Of a DNA stretch of 64,000 nt, positions 19,159 through 26,860 are shown in pieces. The stretch is from Bacteroidaceae bacterium. Its GTDB lineage: Bacteria > Bacteroidota > Bacteroidia > Bacteroidales > Bacteroidaceae. Location: positions 1 through 64,000 of the forward strand of contig JAKSLJ010000005.1 of assembly GCA_024401275.1 (NCBI GenBank). The letters are read 5' to 3'. Below the pieces are notes generated by a model. That model saw nothing but the letters and a program-made list of their open reading frames with translations. It did not search any database and was not told the origin of the DNA. The stretch's first letter is position 1. Each line of letters starts with the position of its first letter. The position numbers were made by a program, and so were the translations under genes.

Positions 19159-19253
19159 AGACAGTTTAGATTTAATAAATAGAATGAGAAGATTAGGGTT
19201 AATGCCTTAATCCTCATTTTAACCTACCATGCAGATTAAACATCATAGGTTCT

Positions 19254-19290
19254 GCCCACATTACTCACTACAGTAGTGTGGGTTCTTTTA
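19254..19290 (+). terminator. Intrinsic terminator, module copy 1
   Basis: CCCACA (19254-19259) and TGTGGG (19276-19281) close a stem extended by TACT/AGTA, followed by TTCTTTTA. It ends the + transcript against the convergent gene at 19288. Confidence 0.65.
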
Positions 19291-19539
19291 TATTACTTGT
19301 TTAAGAATCTTCTTTACACACTCTGAAATCAATGTGTGAAATTCAGATTCCGTCAGTCTTATTTTGTTTACTCTCTTTCGTGACTCAAACATATTAGATG
19401 GGTTCGCCAAACCGAAATATTCGAAATCAATACTTATTCTGTAAATGTTTATGTATGGTTGACCGTTAACGTCATGTTTCAAATTATAATGTACACTCAA
19501 ACCGAATTCGGAAGGCAACAATATCCTATTTGACCCCAT
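19288..19539 (-). CDS. Short LTE-tail protein, probably N-terminally truncated copy
   Basis: 83 residues. From about residue 30 it parallels the 154-residue protein at 19880-20344: both contain F-GL-(V/A)(D/N)PSNM(F/Y)ESRKR and end in KIRLTESEFHTLIS(E/K)CVKKILKQVI. The LTE...L...I...V...IL tail recalls a C-terminal segment seen in many unrelated Bacteroidales mobile-element and phage proteins. This copy lacks the N-terminal half of its neighbour and may be a decaying duplicate. Function unknown. Confidence 0.55.
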   Translation of the reverse strand: MGSNRILLPSEFGLSVHYNLKHDVNGQPYINIYRISIDFEYFGLANPSNMFESRKRVNKIRLTESEFHTLISECVKKILKQVI

Positions 19540-19592
19540 ATTATGAGTGACCTAAAAAACGAGGTTGCTCATTTTTTTTATTTCAAAAGTTA

Positions 19593-19628
19593 AAAATCTC
19601 ATATTACTCAATTGTAGTCTGAGATTTT
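19593..19628 (+). terminator. Hairpin with T-tract, module copy 2
   Basis: AAAATCTCA (19593-19601) pairs with TGAGATTTT (19620-19628) and is followed by TTT. It closely repeats the element at 18954. Confidence 0.65.
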
Positions 19629-19640
19629 TTTGTACCTTTG
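19612..19640 (+). promoter_or_regulatory. Promoter of small peptide gene, module copy 2
   Basis: TTG (19612-19614), an 18-bp spacer and TACCTTTG (19633-19640), the same architecture as copy 1. Confidence 0.65.
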
Positions 19641-19746
19641 CACCGTCATTTGAGGGAAACCTCTCTGTGATGTGATTTATCACAGTGTGATACAATAACA
19701 TGGTATCCCAAGAAATAAACTAATGACGGAAAGGAGTGGTTTCATT

Positions 19747-19824
19747 ATGAAAAATAATCATAATCAAGCAGAAGAACTTGCATACATTAAGTATCTTATG
19801 ACTTATAAAAGCAAGTTAGTCTAA
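19747..19824 (+). CDS. 25-residue peptide (candidate)
   Basis: The peptide begins MKNNHNQAEELAYIKYL and ends KSKLV. An AAAGGAG Shine-Dalgarno sequence sits 11 bp before the ATG, which is unusual for this genome and supports translation. It occupies the same position as the 29-residue peptide in module copy 1 but the sequence is different and not clearly hydrophobic. It is followed by an intrinsic terminator and faces the 154-residue LTE-tail gene. Confidence 0.5.
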   Translation: MKNNHNQAEELAYIKYLMTYKSKLV

Positions 19825-19843
19825 AACTCTAAAGTGAAATTAT

Positions 19844-19882
19844 TCCACCTCATCTATTGCAGAGTAGATGGGGTTCTTTTTA
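19844..19882 (+). terminator. Intrinsic terminator, module copy 2
   Basis: CCTCATCTA and TAGATGGGG pair around an 8-nt loop and are followed by TTCTTTTTAT. The T-run reaches the stop codon of the convergent gene. Confidence 0.65.
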
Positions 19883-20344
19883 TATTACTTGTTTAAGAAT
19901 CTTCTTTACACACTTTGAAATCAATGTGTGAAATTCGGATTCTGTAAGCCTTATTTTCTTTGTTCTCTTTCGTGACTCATACATATTAGATGGGTCAACT
20001 AAGCCAAAATCCTTAAGTTTGAAATCCATCCCAAAGATATATACATAGGCGTATTCATTAGTATTGTTTGATTTAGTAATGAATGAGACATCATAGTTCA
20101 TCTCTACTAAGTGGATAGCACCATTAGGATAATGAGCATATCTATTTGCATAATCAAATGCTATGGTAGGATTTGAAATATAACTTTTTATACTTTCTAT
20201 ATATCTAGCCCATTGACTAAGTGCCGTTGGATTATCTTGATTACATTTATAAATATCCGTGATACTCTTTTTGATTTTTGAAGAAATTGATACCGTAAGT
20301 CTTTGGGGTCTCATATCCTCCAATACCATATATCCATTTCTCAT
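19880..20344 (-). CDS. LTE-tail protein of unknown function
   Basis: 154 residues. I do not recognise the N-terminal region (mixed alpha/beta, no signal peptide). The C-terminus RKRTKKIRLTESEFHTLISK followed by CVKKILKQVI is shared with the shorter copy at 19288. The start ATG overlaps the TGA of the upstream gene (ATGA at 20344-20341), so the two are translationally coupled. The amphipathic tail could be an assembly or targeting helix; that is inference. Confidence 0.7.
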   Translation of the reverse strand: MRNGYMVLEDMRPQRLTVSISSKIKKSITDIYKCNQDNPTALSQWARYIESIKSYISNPTIAFDYANRYAHYPNGAIHLVEMNYDVSFITKSNNTNEYAYVYIFGMDFKLKDFGLVDPSNMYESRKRTKKIRLTESEFHTLISKCVKKILKQVI

Positions 20345-20601
20345 TTTATTCCATATCTTTTATTCAAATTATTTAGTAAATCTTCCATAAGTACCGTTCC
20401 GTTTCGTTCTATATCTTCTTCCAAAGTATAACCAACATTTACCGTGTGAACAGGTTCTGTTGATTCGTTGATTGGTGATTTTGAATAATATTCTTTTCGT
20501 TGTTCATTCGTAAAATTACCTACTTCTTTCATATAATCTTCAATCGGTAATTGGTTGATACGTTCTATATCCAAACTACCATCTTCCTTTAATAGTGCCA
20601 T
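20341..20601 (-). CDS. Small protein of unknown function coupled to the LTE-tail gene
   Basis: 86 residues starting at the ATG at 20601 (MALLKEDGSLDIERINQLP). An in-frame ATG at 20688 lies upstream of the predicted promoter and is therefore rejected. It is acidic and soluble with no recognised domain. It has a strong promoter (20643-20674), a leader of about 35 nt, and a four-base overlap with the next gene. Confidence 0.7.
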   Translation of the reverse strand: MALLKEDGSLDIERINQLPIEDYMKEVGNFTNEQRKEYYSKSPINESTEPVHTVNVGYTLEEDIERNGTVLMEDLLNNLNKRYGIK

Positions 20602-20642
20602 ATTTAGATTGATTTCCTTTGTTAATAAATATCTTCTCAATG

Positions 20643-20674
20643 CAAAAGTACACATTTTACTTGTAAAAAACAAA
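20643..20674 (-). promoter_or_regulatory. Promoter of the two-gene LTE unit
   Basis: The complement has TTTG (20674-20671), exactly 20 bp, then TACTTTTG (20650-20643). Confidence 0.8.
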
Positions 20675-20705
20675 AAAATGAGATACAAATTGCTCCGTAT
20701 CTCAA
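20672..20705 (-). terminator. Terminator of the 63-residue gene, overlapping the next promoter
   Basis: TGAGATAC (20679-20686) pairs with GTATCTCA (20697-20704). On the - strand the stem is followed by a seven-base T-tract that overlaps the -33 box of the downstream promoter. Confidence 0.7.
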
Positions 20706-20736
20706 ATATACTACGTTTTTGACAAATTCACAAGTC

Positions 20737-20928
20737 TTATTTGCTTGCTTTGTCTCTGTTTTCTTCTTCTCTCTTCAAATATGCTTGATATGCTTCATCT
20801 GTTTCTGAAACCTCTGTCCAAGCATGGTTTTTGCCATCTGTCACAAGCATTACTTGCTTTGTGTAGATTTTGCCATTTGTTAGTACCTTATCCTTGTCAG
20901 CACTAAGAATAATACCTTTCTGTGTCAT
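20737..20928 (-). CDS. 63-residue protein of unknown function
   Basis: The protein begins MTQKGIILSADKDKVLTNG and has a charged C-terminus rich in Glu, Lys and Arg. No domain is recognised. The beta-rich N-terminus (KIYTKQVMLVTDG) suggests a small barrel-like fold. A fragment of a second copy survives at 18842. It is followed by a terminator. Confidence 0.55.
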   Translation of the reverse strand: MTQKGIILSADKDKVLTNGKIYTKQVMLVTDGKNHAWTEVSETDEAYQAYLKREEENRDKASK

Positions 20929-20944
20929 TTTATTTTACAGCTTA

Positions 20945-21192
20945 AAATAGCTGTTTATTTACTGCTGATAAACAAAATAAGGCAATTTTGGCGCAGGTGA
21001 AAAGTTCCGTGGCAAGCAAGGGGCAGTCTAACCGAAGATGGTGCAGACGCGATACAAGAAGAACTGAATGTACGCAATTCCATGTAGCTGTGCCCTGAAA
21101 CCCTACATCTTCGAGTTGAGAGATTCTGCGGATGCATTAGTGGAGCGTTTGAAGAAGTAGTTCAGTACCACCTATGTTGAATATAGGGTGGC
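20945..21192 (+). pseudogene. Gene-free stretch with possible coding remnants
   Basis: No intact gene is visible. The + strand contains peptide-like fragments in different frames: LTEDGADAIQEELNVRN ending near 21090, and KPYIFELRDSADALVERLKK followed by TAG at 21158-21160. Their composition is protein-like, suggesting the frameshifted 3' end of a lost gene, but I cannot name it. 20957-20975 (TTTATTTACTGCTGATAAAC) resembles one arm of the inverted repeat at 23216. 21171-21193 holds a CCACC/GGTGG hairpin. Confidence 0.3.
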
Positions 21193-21927
21193 TTATCGTA
21201 TGGAAGTTTTTTGTAACCCTTCCTCTAGTTTTGAGCGGACAACCCCTGGAACTGACAACGGGGGTATTACATGGTGTGCCAGAATATGTTCGTGACCACC
21301 ATTGAAACCTTTTTCATTTGTTAGTATCAGATAGCTATCGTCCGACCAATCCATAATGGAGTATTTGGTGCCTGGCATGCCAGTCTCTTTTTCTATACGC
21401 TCATTGACATCCTTTATTTCTTCTTTAGTGATAGGGCTACCATACACTATACCCCAGTGTCCATCGTAGTTGTCTGCTACCATCACGATGTCTCCATGCT
21501 TGAATCTTACCATATCTTTAGGGCGACCAAGGAATGGATTCTCGTCCTCAGCATAGTTTCTAACGAGCGATTCATCATGCAATTGGCTGTATATATATGT
21601 CCACTCCTTGAGATAATCTCTTTGATTCATCAAGCAGTACATTGCCTTTTCGCGTATAAATGTGCAATAGAGGTCGCGGTCAGAATCCCAAGGATCTTCG
21701 CTTATCATGTTCAAGCAATCCAATGCTCGTTCTTTGGTCTCAAACAATCCGACCTTTTCTTTATGAAGTCCACAACTCATGCAGCCATCAGACTTGAGCT
21801 GTTCCAGATAATCTTCCTCAGAATATTCGTTGTCGTTTGCCAAAGACCATACTTCCATTTCGTAAATAGTGGTAGAGTATAGTCCTCGTCGTATCATTAC
21901 AGACTCTTTAGCATATTTATGTTTCAT
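21193..21927 (-). CDS. Protein of unknown function, island gene
   Basis: 244 residues, acidic, without signal peptide. A Cys pair CMSCG (about residue 49-53) and a FKHGDIVMVADNYDGHWGIV stretch near residue 142 (a small beta-barrel-like GDIV motif) are the most distinctive parts. It begins 5 bp after the upstream gene stop and is probably translated from the same mRNA. No family recognised; such proteins are common in Bacteroidales accessory regions. Confidence 0.65.
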   Translation of the reverse strand: MKHKYAKESVMIRRGLYSTTIYEMEVWSLANDNEYSEEDYLEQLKSDGCMSCGLHKEKVGLFETKERALDCLNMISEDPWDSDRDLYCTFIREKAMYCLMNQRDYLKEWTYIYSQLHDESLVRNYAEDENPFLGRPKDMVRFKHGDIVMVADNYDGHWGIVYGSPITKEEIKDVNERIEKETGMPGTKYSIMDWSDDSYLILTNEKGFNGGHEHILAHHVIPPLSVPGVVRSKLEEGLQKTSIR

Positions 21928-21932
21928 ATAAT

Positions 21933-22712
21933 CTATAGATATTCTCCTTGCGGTGTAACAATTCGTTGATGAGTAATGGTGGCATCTGCCCAGAACATTT
22001 CTATGCGCAGAATGTCTTGATGGCTATAAAGCGAATCAAAAAACAGATGATCAAAGGCAGCGCACATAGTGAAGTCGCCATAAGGATGAGATCCTCCTAG
22101 GCTGAACAGCCTGCCACCTTTTGCATTCCACGACAATTGATAGAAAGCGTCTGTTTTCTTGTTTGGATCTCCGGAGAACCCTATTTCGAGCAAATTCTTA
22201 TCTGTTGTTTCTTCAATGATGCTTAGCATCGTGTTATAGTCAGAACCTGTTTCATCGTATTCCATCTCTTTCCATCCTTCTGCAATAATGACGCCTTCCA
22301 CCTGACAATCGTTCTTCCAGTCTTCTTCCTCATTGTCAAGCCATGATTGATAGAGCGATAGGATTTTCTTATCCAGTTTTTTGCTAAGGTCAAGCAATGT
22401 ACTATTGATTGTTCGGAATTGATGGAAGGAGCTTTCGCTTTCCGTAAACATCTTGTTCATTACATAGCGTCGTGATTCTAGTAGAATCTGTATGCATCGC
22501 TTGTCCTTTTTGCTGGTTCTTGTGATGCCAGTTTCATCTGCTTTTGAGTATCTGTCATAGACATCCTTGATAGCAGCCTCAAGTTTCAGAAGCAACTCCT
22601 TACAGTTTACTATCTTCATTTGGTGGGATTCATAGACAATCTCCCGATACTTCTCTGGTATCAAAAGATAGTCTATACCTAAATACTCGTAGAGTTCCGT
22701 ATTATTGTTCAT
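21933..22712 (-). CDS. Protein of unknown function, island gene
   Basis: 259 residues, no signal peptide. The N-terminal half is largely helical; the C-terminal half contains GRLFSLGGSHPYGDFTMCAAFDHL-type segments (split here for length: GRLFSLGGSHPYGD, then FTMCAAFDHLFFDSLYSH). I do not recognise a domain. Adjacent to the 244-residue gene with a 5-bp gap, so the pair likely functions together. Confidence 0.65.
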   Translation of the reverse strand: MNNNTELYEYLGIDYLLIPEKYREIVYESHQMKIVNCKELLLKLEAAIKDVYDRYSKADETGITRTSKKDKRCIQILLESRRYVMNKMFTESESSFHQFRTINSTLLDLSKKLDKKILSLYQSWLDNEEEDWKNDCQVEGVIIAEGWKEMEYDETGSDYNTMLSIIEETTDKNLLEIGFSGDPNKKTDAFYQLSWNAKGGRLFSLGGSHPYGDFTMCAAFDHLFFDSLYSHQDILRIEMFWADATITHQRIVTPQGEYL

Positions 22713-22753
22713 TTTGGTAATCCTTTTTCCTACAAATTATTTTTGAAAGCCCG

Positions 22754-23146
22754 TTAATCTTGTTTTTGTTCAGATGAAACTTCCTTTAATTGAGAAACAA
22801 ACACCTCGTGAGATATTTTTGATTGTGCCATTGAGATTAGTAAACCCATATTGAGTTTTATGAAAGACTTTACAGCAAATATATCTTCAGATGAAATCTT
22901 GAGAACCTTTTCATCATCCATTATGTAGGGATTCTCGGATATACTAATTGGAATGAATTCCGATACAGATCTACCATGTCCATTTCTTACAAATAAAAGA
23001 AGCGTATGTTCGTTTCTTTCATATGAACCACCATCATCAACGAATATATCCACATTCAACTTACTTATCTGAGGCTTTATCCACATGTATTCCATCAGTT
23101 CATCCAAATCAGAAAGCTTATATCGTTCTTTATTTTCTATATTCAT
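22754..23146 (-). CDS. 130-residue protein of unknown function
   Basis: A small soluble protein with VDIFVDDGGSYERN followed by HTLLLFVRNGHGRS, a pattern reminiscent of small Bacteroidales island proteins of about this size. No catalytic motif. It is 41 bp upstream of the 259-residue gene. The inverted repeat at 23216-23271 precedes it. Confidence 0.6.
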   Translation of the reverse strand: MNIENKERYKLSDLDELMEYMWIKPQISKLNVDIFVDDGGSYERNEHTLLLFVRNGHGRSVSEFIPISISENPYIMDDEKVLKISSEDIFAVKSFIKLNMGLLISMAQSKISHEVFVSQLKEVSSEQKQD

Positions 23147-23215
23147 AGTTTAAGAAATATTGATAGTGTTATTTAAATATTGTTACTTTTGACATTTTTT
23201 GCTATAAAGCATAAT

Positions 23216-23271
23216 TTTATTTACTGCCAATAAATAAAAAGTTGCGTTTTTGTTTATTGGCAGTAAATAAA
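23216..23271. repeat. 19-bp perfect inverted repeat
   Basis: TTTATTTACTGCCAATAAA (23216-23234) and its exact reverse complement (23253-23271) surround an 18-nt loop. It lies just after the stop of the gene at 23279 and could end that transcript. A partial copy of one arm is at 20957. Confidence 0.8.
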
Positions 23272-23278
23272 TTAGACT

Positions 23279-23701
23279 TTATCGCTCGTATTTGATATCT
23301 AGGTAATCAAGAAAAGACTCTAGTTCGTTGTAAACTTCCTCCATACTTGCCTGAGGTAGTTCTTGGAAGCATTCAAATGTCTCCCAATCGTCAAATTCCA
23401 CTTCTTCTATTGGGATTTTGATGATTCTGCGCTCCACCAAGTATGTTGTTTTAATTCTATAGCTAATGTTATTATTCCGAGCCTTGTAATTGAAAGCTTC
23501 TTCAAGCATCCAGATATATTTCTTCTCTTGCTCTGTTATGTGATATTCTATAAACAGGGTAGGTTTCTTCTTGTCACGCCGTGCTTCTATCATTAAACGT
23601 TTGAGAAGCTTCCTCTTGACTTTTCGTTTGATCATCTTATATTTCATAGAAGTAGCTAAGCACCTGCACACACAATTTCGCCTTATATTGTCGTTTTCCA
23701 C
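23279..23701 (-). CDS. 140-residue protein of unknown function
   Basis: The N-terminal 45 residues are very basic (KRKVKRKLLKR region), followed by an alpha/beta part ending in acidic helices. No recognised domain. The basic start could bind nucleic acid, which is inference. An inner ATG (MKYKMIKRKV, codon 19) is an alternative start. Confidence 0.5.
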   Translation of the reverse strand: MENDNIRRNCVCRCLATSMKYKMIKRKVKRKLLKRLMIEARRDKKKPTLFIEYHITEQEKKYIWMLEEAFNYKARNNNISYRIKTTYLVERRIIKIPIEEVEFDDWETFECFQELPQASMEEVYNELESFLDYLDIKYER

Positions 23702-23737
23702 AGTGTGGCACTCTTATTAATCTCCGTGATTAGCACA

Positions 23738-24163
23738 TTATACAAAAGCAATATCTGTTATTACAAAACGGCTTCTTCCCATGTCGGTATCTATTGTTTC
23801 GGTATGTCCGTTCTTCTTGAACTCGATGTCCGAGAAATAGTGTTCATGGAAGAACTCAACTAAATATTCTTTCTTCTCTGAAACTGCTATGATACTACTG
23901 ACAGTACGATGAACAAGGTTGTCCATACAGATACGTTCCAGAACAAAGATATTTTTTCCTGCCGCCTCCATGTTACGACGTTTCTCCATTCCAGCTCTGA
24001 TCATAGCCTTTCGGTTTATCTCTGAGGAACAATTAACCGACATCAGCTCTTCTTCGGTAAGATTTTTATTCAAATACATAGAATTGTGTTTGTCTATTAC
24101 GTGAAACAGTCTCAATATCGAGAGGGGTATTCTTTTTCCTATCGTCCTATATCTATAAATCAA
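23738..24163 (-). CDS. 141-residue protein of unknown function
   Basis: Basic N-terminus (MIYRYRTIGKRIPLSILRLF) and a beta-rich C-terminus. No recognised family. It begins 6 bp after the nuclease-like gene, so it is probably the next gene of the same transcript. Confidence 0.5.
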   Translation of the reverse strand: MIYRYRTIGKRIPLSILRLFHVIDKHNSMYLNKNLTEEELMSVNCSSEINRKAMIRAGMEKRRNMEAAGKNIFVLERICMDNLVHRTVSSIIAVSEKKEYLVEFFHEHYFSDIEFKKNGHTETIDTDMGRSRFVITDIAFV

Positions 24164-24169
24164 AGTCGT

Positions 24170-25024
24170 TCATCCTTTTCGTAACGAACTAGGAAGCCAG
24201 AATTCTTTATTATTTGCACCTGGAGGTATTAATTTTGTGTAATCTTCTTTGCTTTTTAAAATCTTTTTAATTATGGGATGTTCGGGTTGAGTTCTACCAT
24301 ACATGTTTCCTTCATAGAAATAACCAACTCCGTTATTTCTTACCGCATTGAATCGCTCTGTCATTTTATTAATAATAGAGGGTGCTGATTGTAATGTGAA
24401 ATCACCAAAAAGAGCATTACTATTCCATAAAGAACCAAAACCGTTCTCCTTCTTATCAAAGATTACCTTAATGTTTTGTTTACATCTTTGTATCCAATAT
24501 GGCCACCGAACCACTTCTATTCCAGTCTCATCCTCTATTTGTTTTGAACGAACAAATGGGTCTTCTAATTCTATATTTGAAATGAAATGACCTGGTCCAT
24601 CGAATTCTAGATACACCTTTTTACCGTCATATTCTAAAAGGAAATCTGCATGTTTATTGCCAAGGACCTTAGGTTGTTGTTCAACTTTCATTTCAGGAAA
24701 TTCTTTTCGGATTATAGCCATTAAGACATATTCGTCCCAACTAACATTGTTTATGTGGGATTTTTGGGAGAATATGTTTTTTAAGACATCAAAATGTTTA
24801 TACAATAATGTCTCATCTACATACCCTTCTTTGAGAATCTTCAGTCTATTAAGATAAAGTCGGATATTTGGAACTTCCTGTTCTTTAATCTCCAATATTT
24901 CAAGTACATCTTCTACTTTAAACAAAGATCCAATGTTTATATCACTACTTGCTAATGAAAAATAACCAGTTGCTTTTCCTAAATATGACATACTTTTATT
25001 TTTTATGTACGAGTAACTATCCAT
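24170..25024 (-). CDS. PD-(D/E)XK nuclease-like protein (DUF559/Vsr-like motif)
   Basis: 284 residues. HADFLLEYDGKKVYLEFDG spans residues 125-143 and is followed by PGH, matching the D...ExD-G..H layout of DUF559 and Vsr-type endonuclease folds (Asp127, Glu140, Asp142, His146). A later VVRWPYWIQRCKQNI resembles the strand-helix that follows this motif. The N-terminal 100 residues are helical and may recognise DNA or a partner. No methylase is nearby, so it is not an obvious restriction enzyme. It comes after the Sel1 genes with a 120-bp gap. Confidence 0.6.
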   Translation of the reverse strand: MDSYSYIKNKSMSYLGKATGYFSLASSDINIGSLFKVEDVLEILEIKEQEVPNIRLYLNRLKILKEGYVDETLLYKHFDVLKNIFSQKSHINNVSWDEYVLMAIIRKEFPEMKVEQQPKVLGNKHADFLLEYDGKKVYLEFDGPGHFISNIELEDPFVRSKQIEDETGIEVVRWPYWIQRCKQNIKVIFDKKENGFGSLWNSNALFGDFTLQSAPSIINKMTERFNAVRNNGVGYFYEGNMYGRTQPEHPIIKKILKSKEDYTKLIPPGANNKEFWLPSSLRKG

Positions 25025-25144
25025 CCTTTGCTTTAGAACTCATGCATAAGAGGTCTTGGTGAAATACATTCTCAAGCAAGTCTGTTATTTGGTGATGGGA
25101 GGCTAAGTCGGTTTGCCTTTTGTTATTATAGAACAATCAGCCCC

Positions 25145-26809
25145 CTAAAGAGTATCATCGTATTTTTCATATAGTTCATTCAATATGTCTTGCGCTTTGT
25201 CATCGTCATCATCCGTCAATTCCAACCATTCGCGTGCTTCAGCTATATCAACTTCTGTTCCTATACCATTCATATAACAAATACCTAGGCAACGCATAGC
25301 ATCAGAATTACCTTCTTCCGCAGCATCAAGGTACACATTGAATGCCTTTTCTTTATCTTGATTGGTGCCATATCCTTTCTCAAAAACTTTGACAAGTTCA
25401 TAAACTGCATTGTCTTCTCCAGATTCAATGGCTTCAATCAGTAAATCATAGGCTTTCTGAAGATTTACAGGCACACCTCTACCTTCAATATAGCAGCCCG
25501 CGAGATGGCTCAACGCAGATAGATTTCCTTTGTTTACAGCTTTCTGAAGCCACTCATACGCTTTTCTGTCATCATTCTTAAAATCTTTAAAAATGCCTAA
25601 TGCAACCATTGCATCTGTATTATCTAATTCGGCTGCTTTACGGAACCATTTTTCTGCTTTTTCTTGATTGCTCTTAGAATTGTCCATTAATAGAGAGAGT
25701 CTTGCGACCATATACATTGCATCACTACGTCCTTCTTCTGCAGCTTTCTCAAACCACATCACAGCTTTTTCTTTATCGATTAATACCTTTTGATAATAAT
25801 CACCTAATTGACACATCGCGCCAACATGTCCTAATTCAGCAGCTTTTTTAAAACATTCAGCCGCATTTTCCATGTCAGACTTCACACCTATTCCATTTTT
25901 ATAGCAACAGCCAAGATCGTACATTCCGTTTTCATCTTCTTTTTGTGCGGCTTCATTGAACCAATAAAAGGCCTTTTGAGGATCAGTGTCAATACCTTTA
26001 CCAAATAGATAGATACGCCCAATTAGATTCATTGCTCTTATATCCCCCAATGCTGCTGCCATCTTGTAATTTTCTAATGAAAACAGAATGTTCTTGTCAA
26101 CACCCCAACCATTTTCATATAGCGCACCCAATATGCGGAAACCTCTTGTGTCGTCATCTTCAGCTGCAATTGTGGCATATTCAAACGCTTTAGCATAGTC
26201 ACGTTTTTCTTCATTAATCAAATAAAGTTCGGATAAATATCCTGCTGTTTTTGCATCATGAAACTCATCGTATGCTGCTAGCCATCTCTTTTCAGCTTCA
26301 TTATCATTTTTATCAACAATATCAGCCCCCCAATAGTATTCTATACCCATCAAGTAATAGGCTAATTTGTCTCCAGCTTCTTCCGCCTCTTTGAGTAGAC
26401 TAATGCCCTGGGATTCAATTTCTTGATCAGTATCCTTACAAAGAATGTTGCCCAAAAGCATCTTTGCCTCAGCAACATTCTGTTCTACGAAAGGTGTTAG
26501 TTCCTCAATAGCCACAGCACGCTCTTCCTGTGGAATTGTGCGTGGGTAACCTTTTTTGTCGTAATACTTGGAAAATCTAGGATCTTTCTCATTAAACTTT
26601 CGTTCAGATACCGACTGAGAATTTCCTACAACACCAGTTTGTTCTGTTAGTTTTGTTCCACATTCAGGACAAAACTTTCCGGATTTAGCCTTGTATCCAC
26701 ATGAAGGACACACCAATTCTGGCTGAATCTCTTGCAGTTTTCCTCCGCATTCAGGACAGAACTTACCTGAATCATATTGCTTTCCGCAATCAGGACATAT
26801 TAATTTCAT
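25145..26809 (-). CDS. Double zinc-ribbon Sel1-repeat protein
   Basis: 554 residues. Two CxxC...CxxC zinc ribbons occupy residues 5-21 and 34-50. After a linker come about ten Sel1-like (TPR-type) repeats with the A-x-x-G-x-x-x-A-M-x-x-L-G pattern, for example AAELGHVGAMCQLGDYYQK. Sel1 proteins are usually assembly scaffolds or adaptors. There is no signal peptide, so it acts in the cytoplasm. Its first 120 residues are almost identical to those of the next gene upstream, indicating a tandem duplication. Confidence 0.88.
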   Translation of the reverse strand: MKLICPDCGKQYDSGKFCPECGGKLQEIQPELVCPSCGYKAKSGKFCPECGTKLTEQTGVVGNSQSVSERKFNEKDPRFSKYYDKKGYPRTIPQEERAVAIEELTPFVEQNVAEAKMLLGNILCKDTDQEIESQGISLLKEAEEAGDKLAYYLMGIEYYWGADIVDKNDNEAEKRWLAAYDEFHDAKTAGYLSELYLINEEKRDYAKAFEYATIAAEDDDTRGFRILGALYENGWGVDKNILFSLENYKMAAALGDIRAMNLIGRIYLFGKGIDTDPQKAFYWFNEAAQKEDENGMYDLGCCYKNGIGVKSDMENAAECFKKAAELGHVGAMCQLGDYYQKVLIDKEKAVMWFEKAAEEGRSDAMYMVARLSLLMDNSKSNQEKAEKWFRKAAELDNTDAMVALGIFKDFKNDDRKAYEWLQKAVNKGNLSALSHLAGCYIEGRGVPVNLQKAYDLLIEAIESGEDNAVYELVKVFEKGYGTNQDKEKAFNVYLDAAEEGNSDAMRCLGICYMNGIGTEVDIAEAREWLELTDDDDDKAQDILNELYEKYDDTL

Positions 26810-26860
26810 AATCTAATATTTCAATTTAAATCGTGAGACTTAGAGTAAATCTGTCATCGG

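Noticed and set aside
20955-21137. 60-codon - strand gene
   Set aside because: Ser/Cys/Arg-rich composition and no promoter; the + strand shows more protein-like fragments, and neither is convincing as an intact gene.
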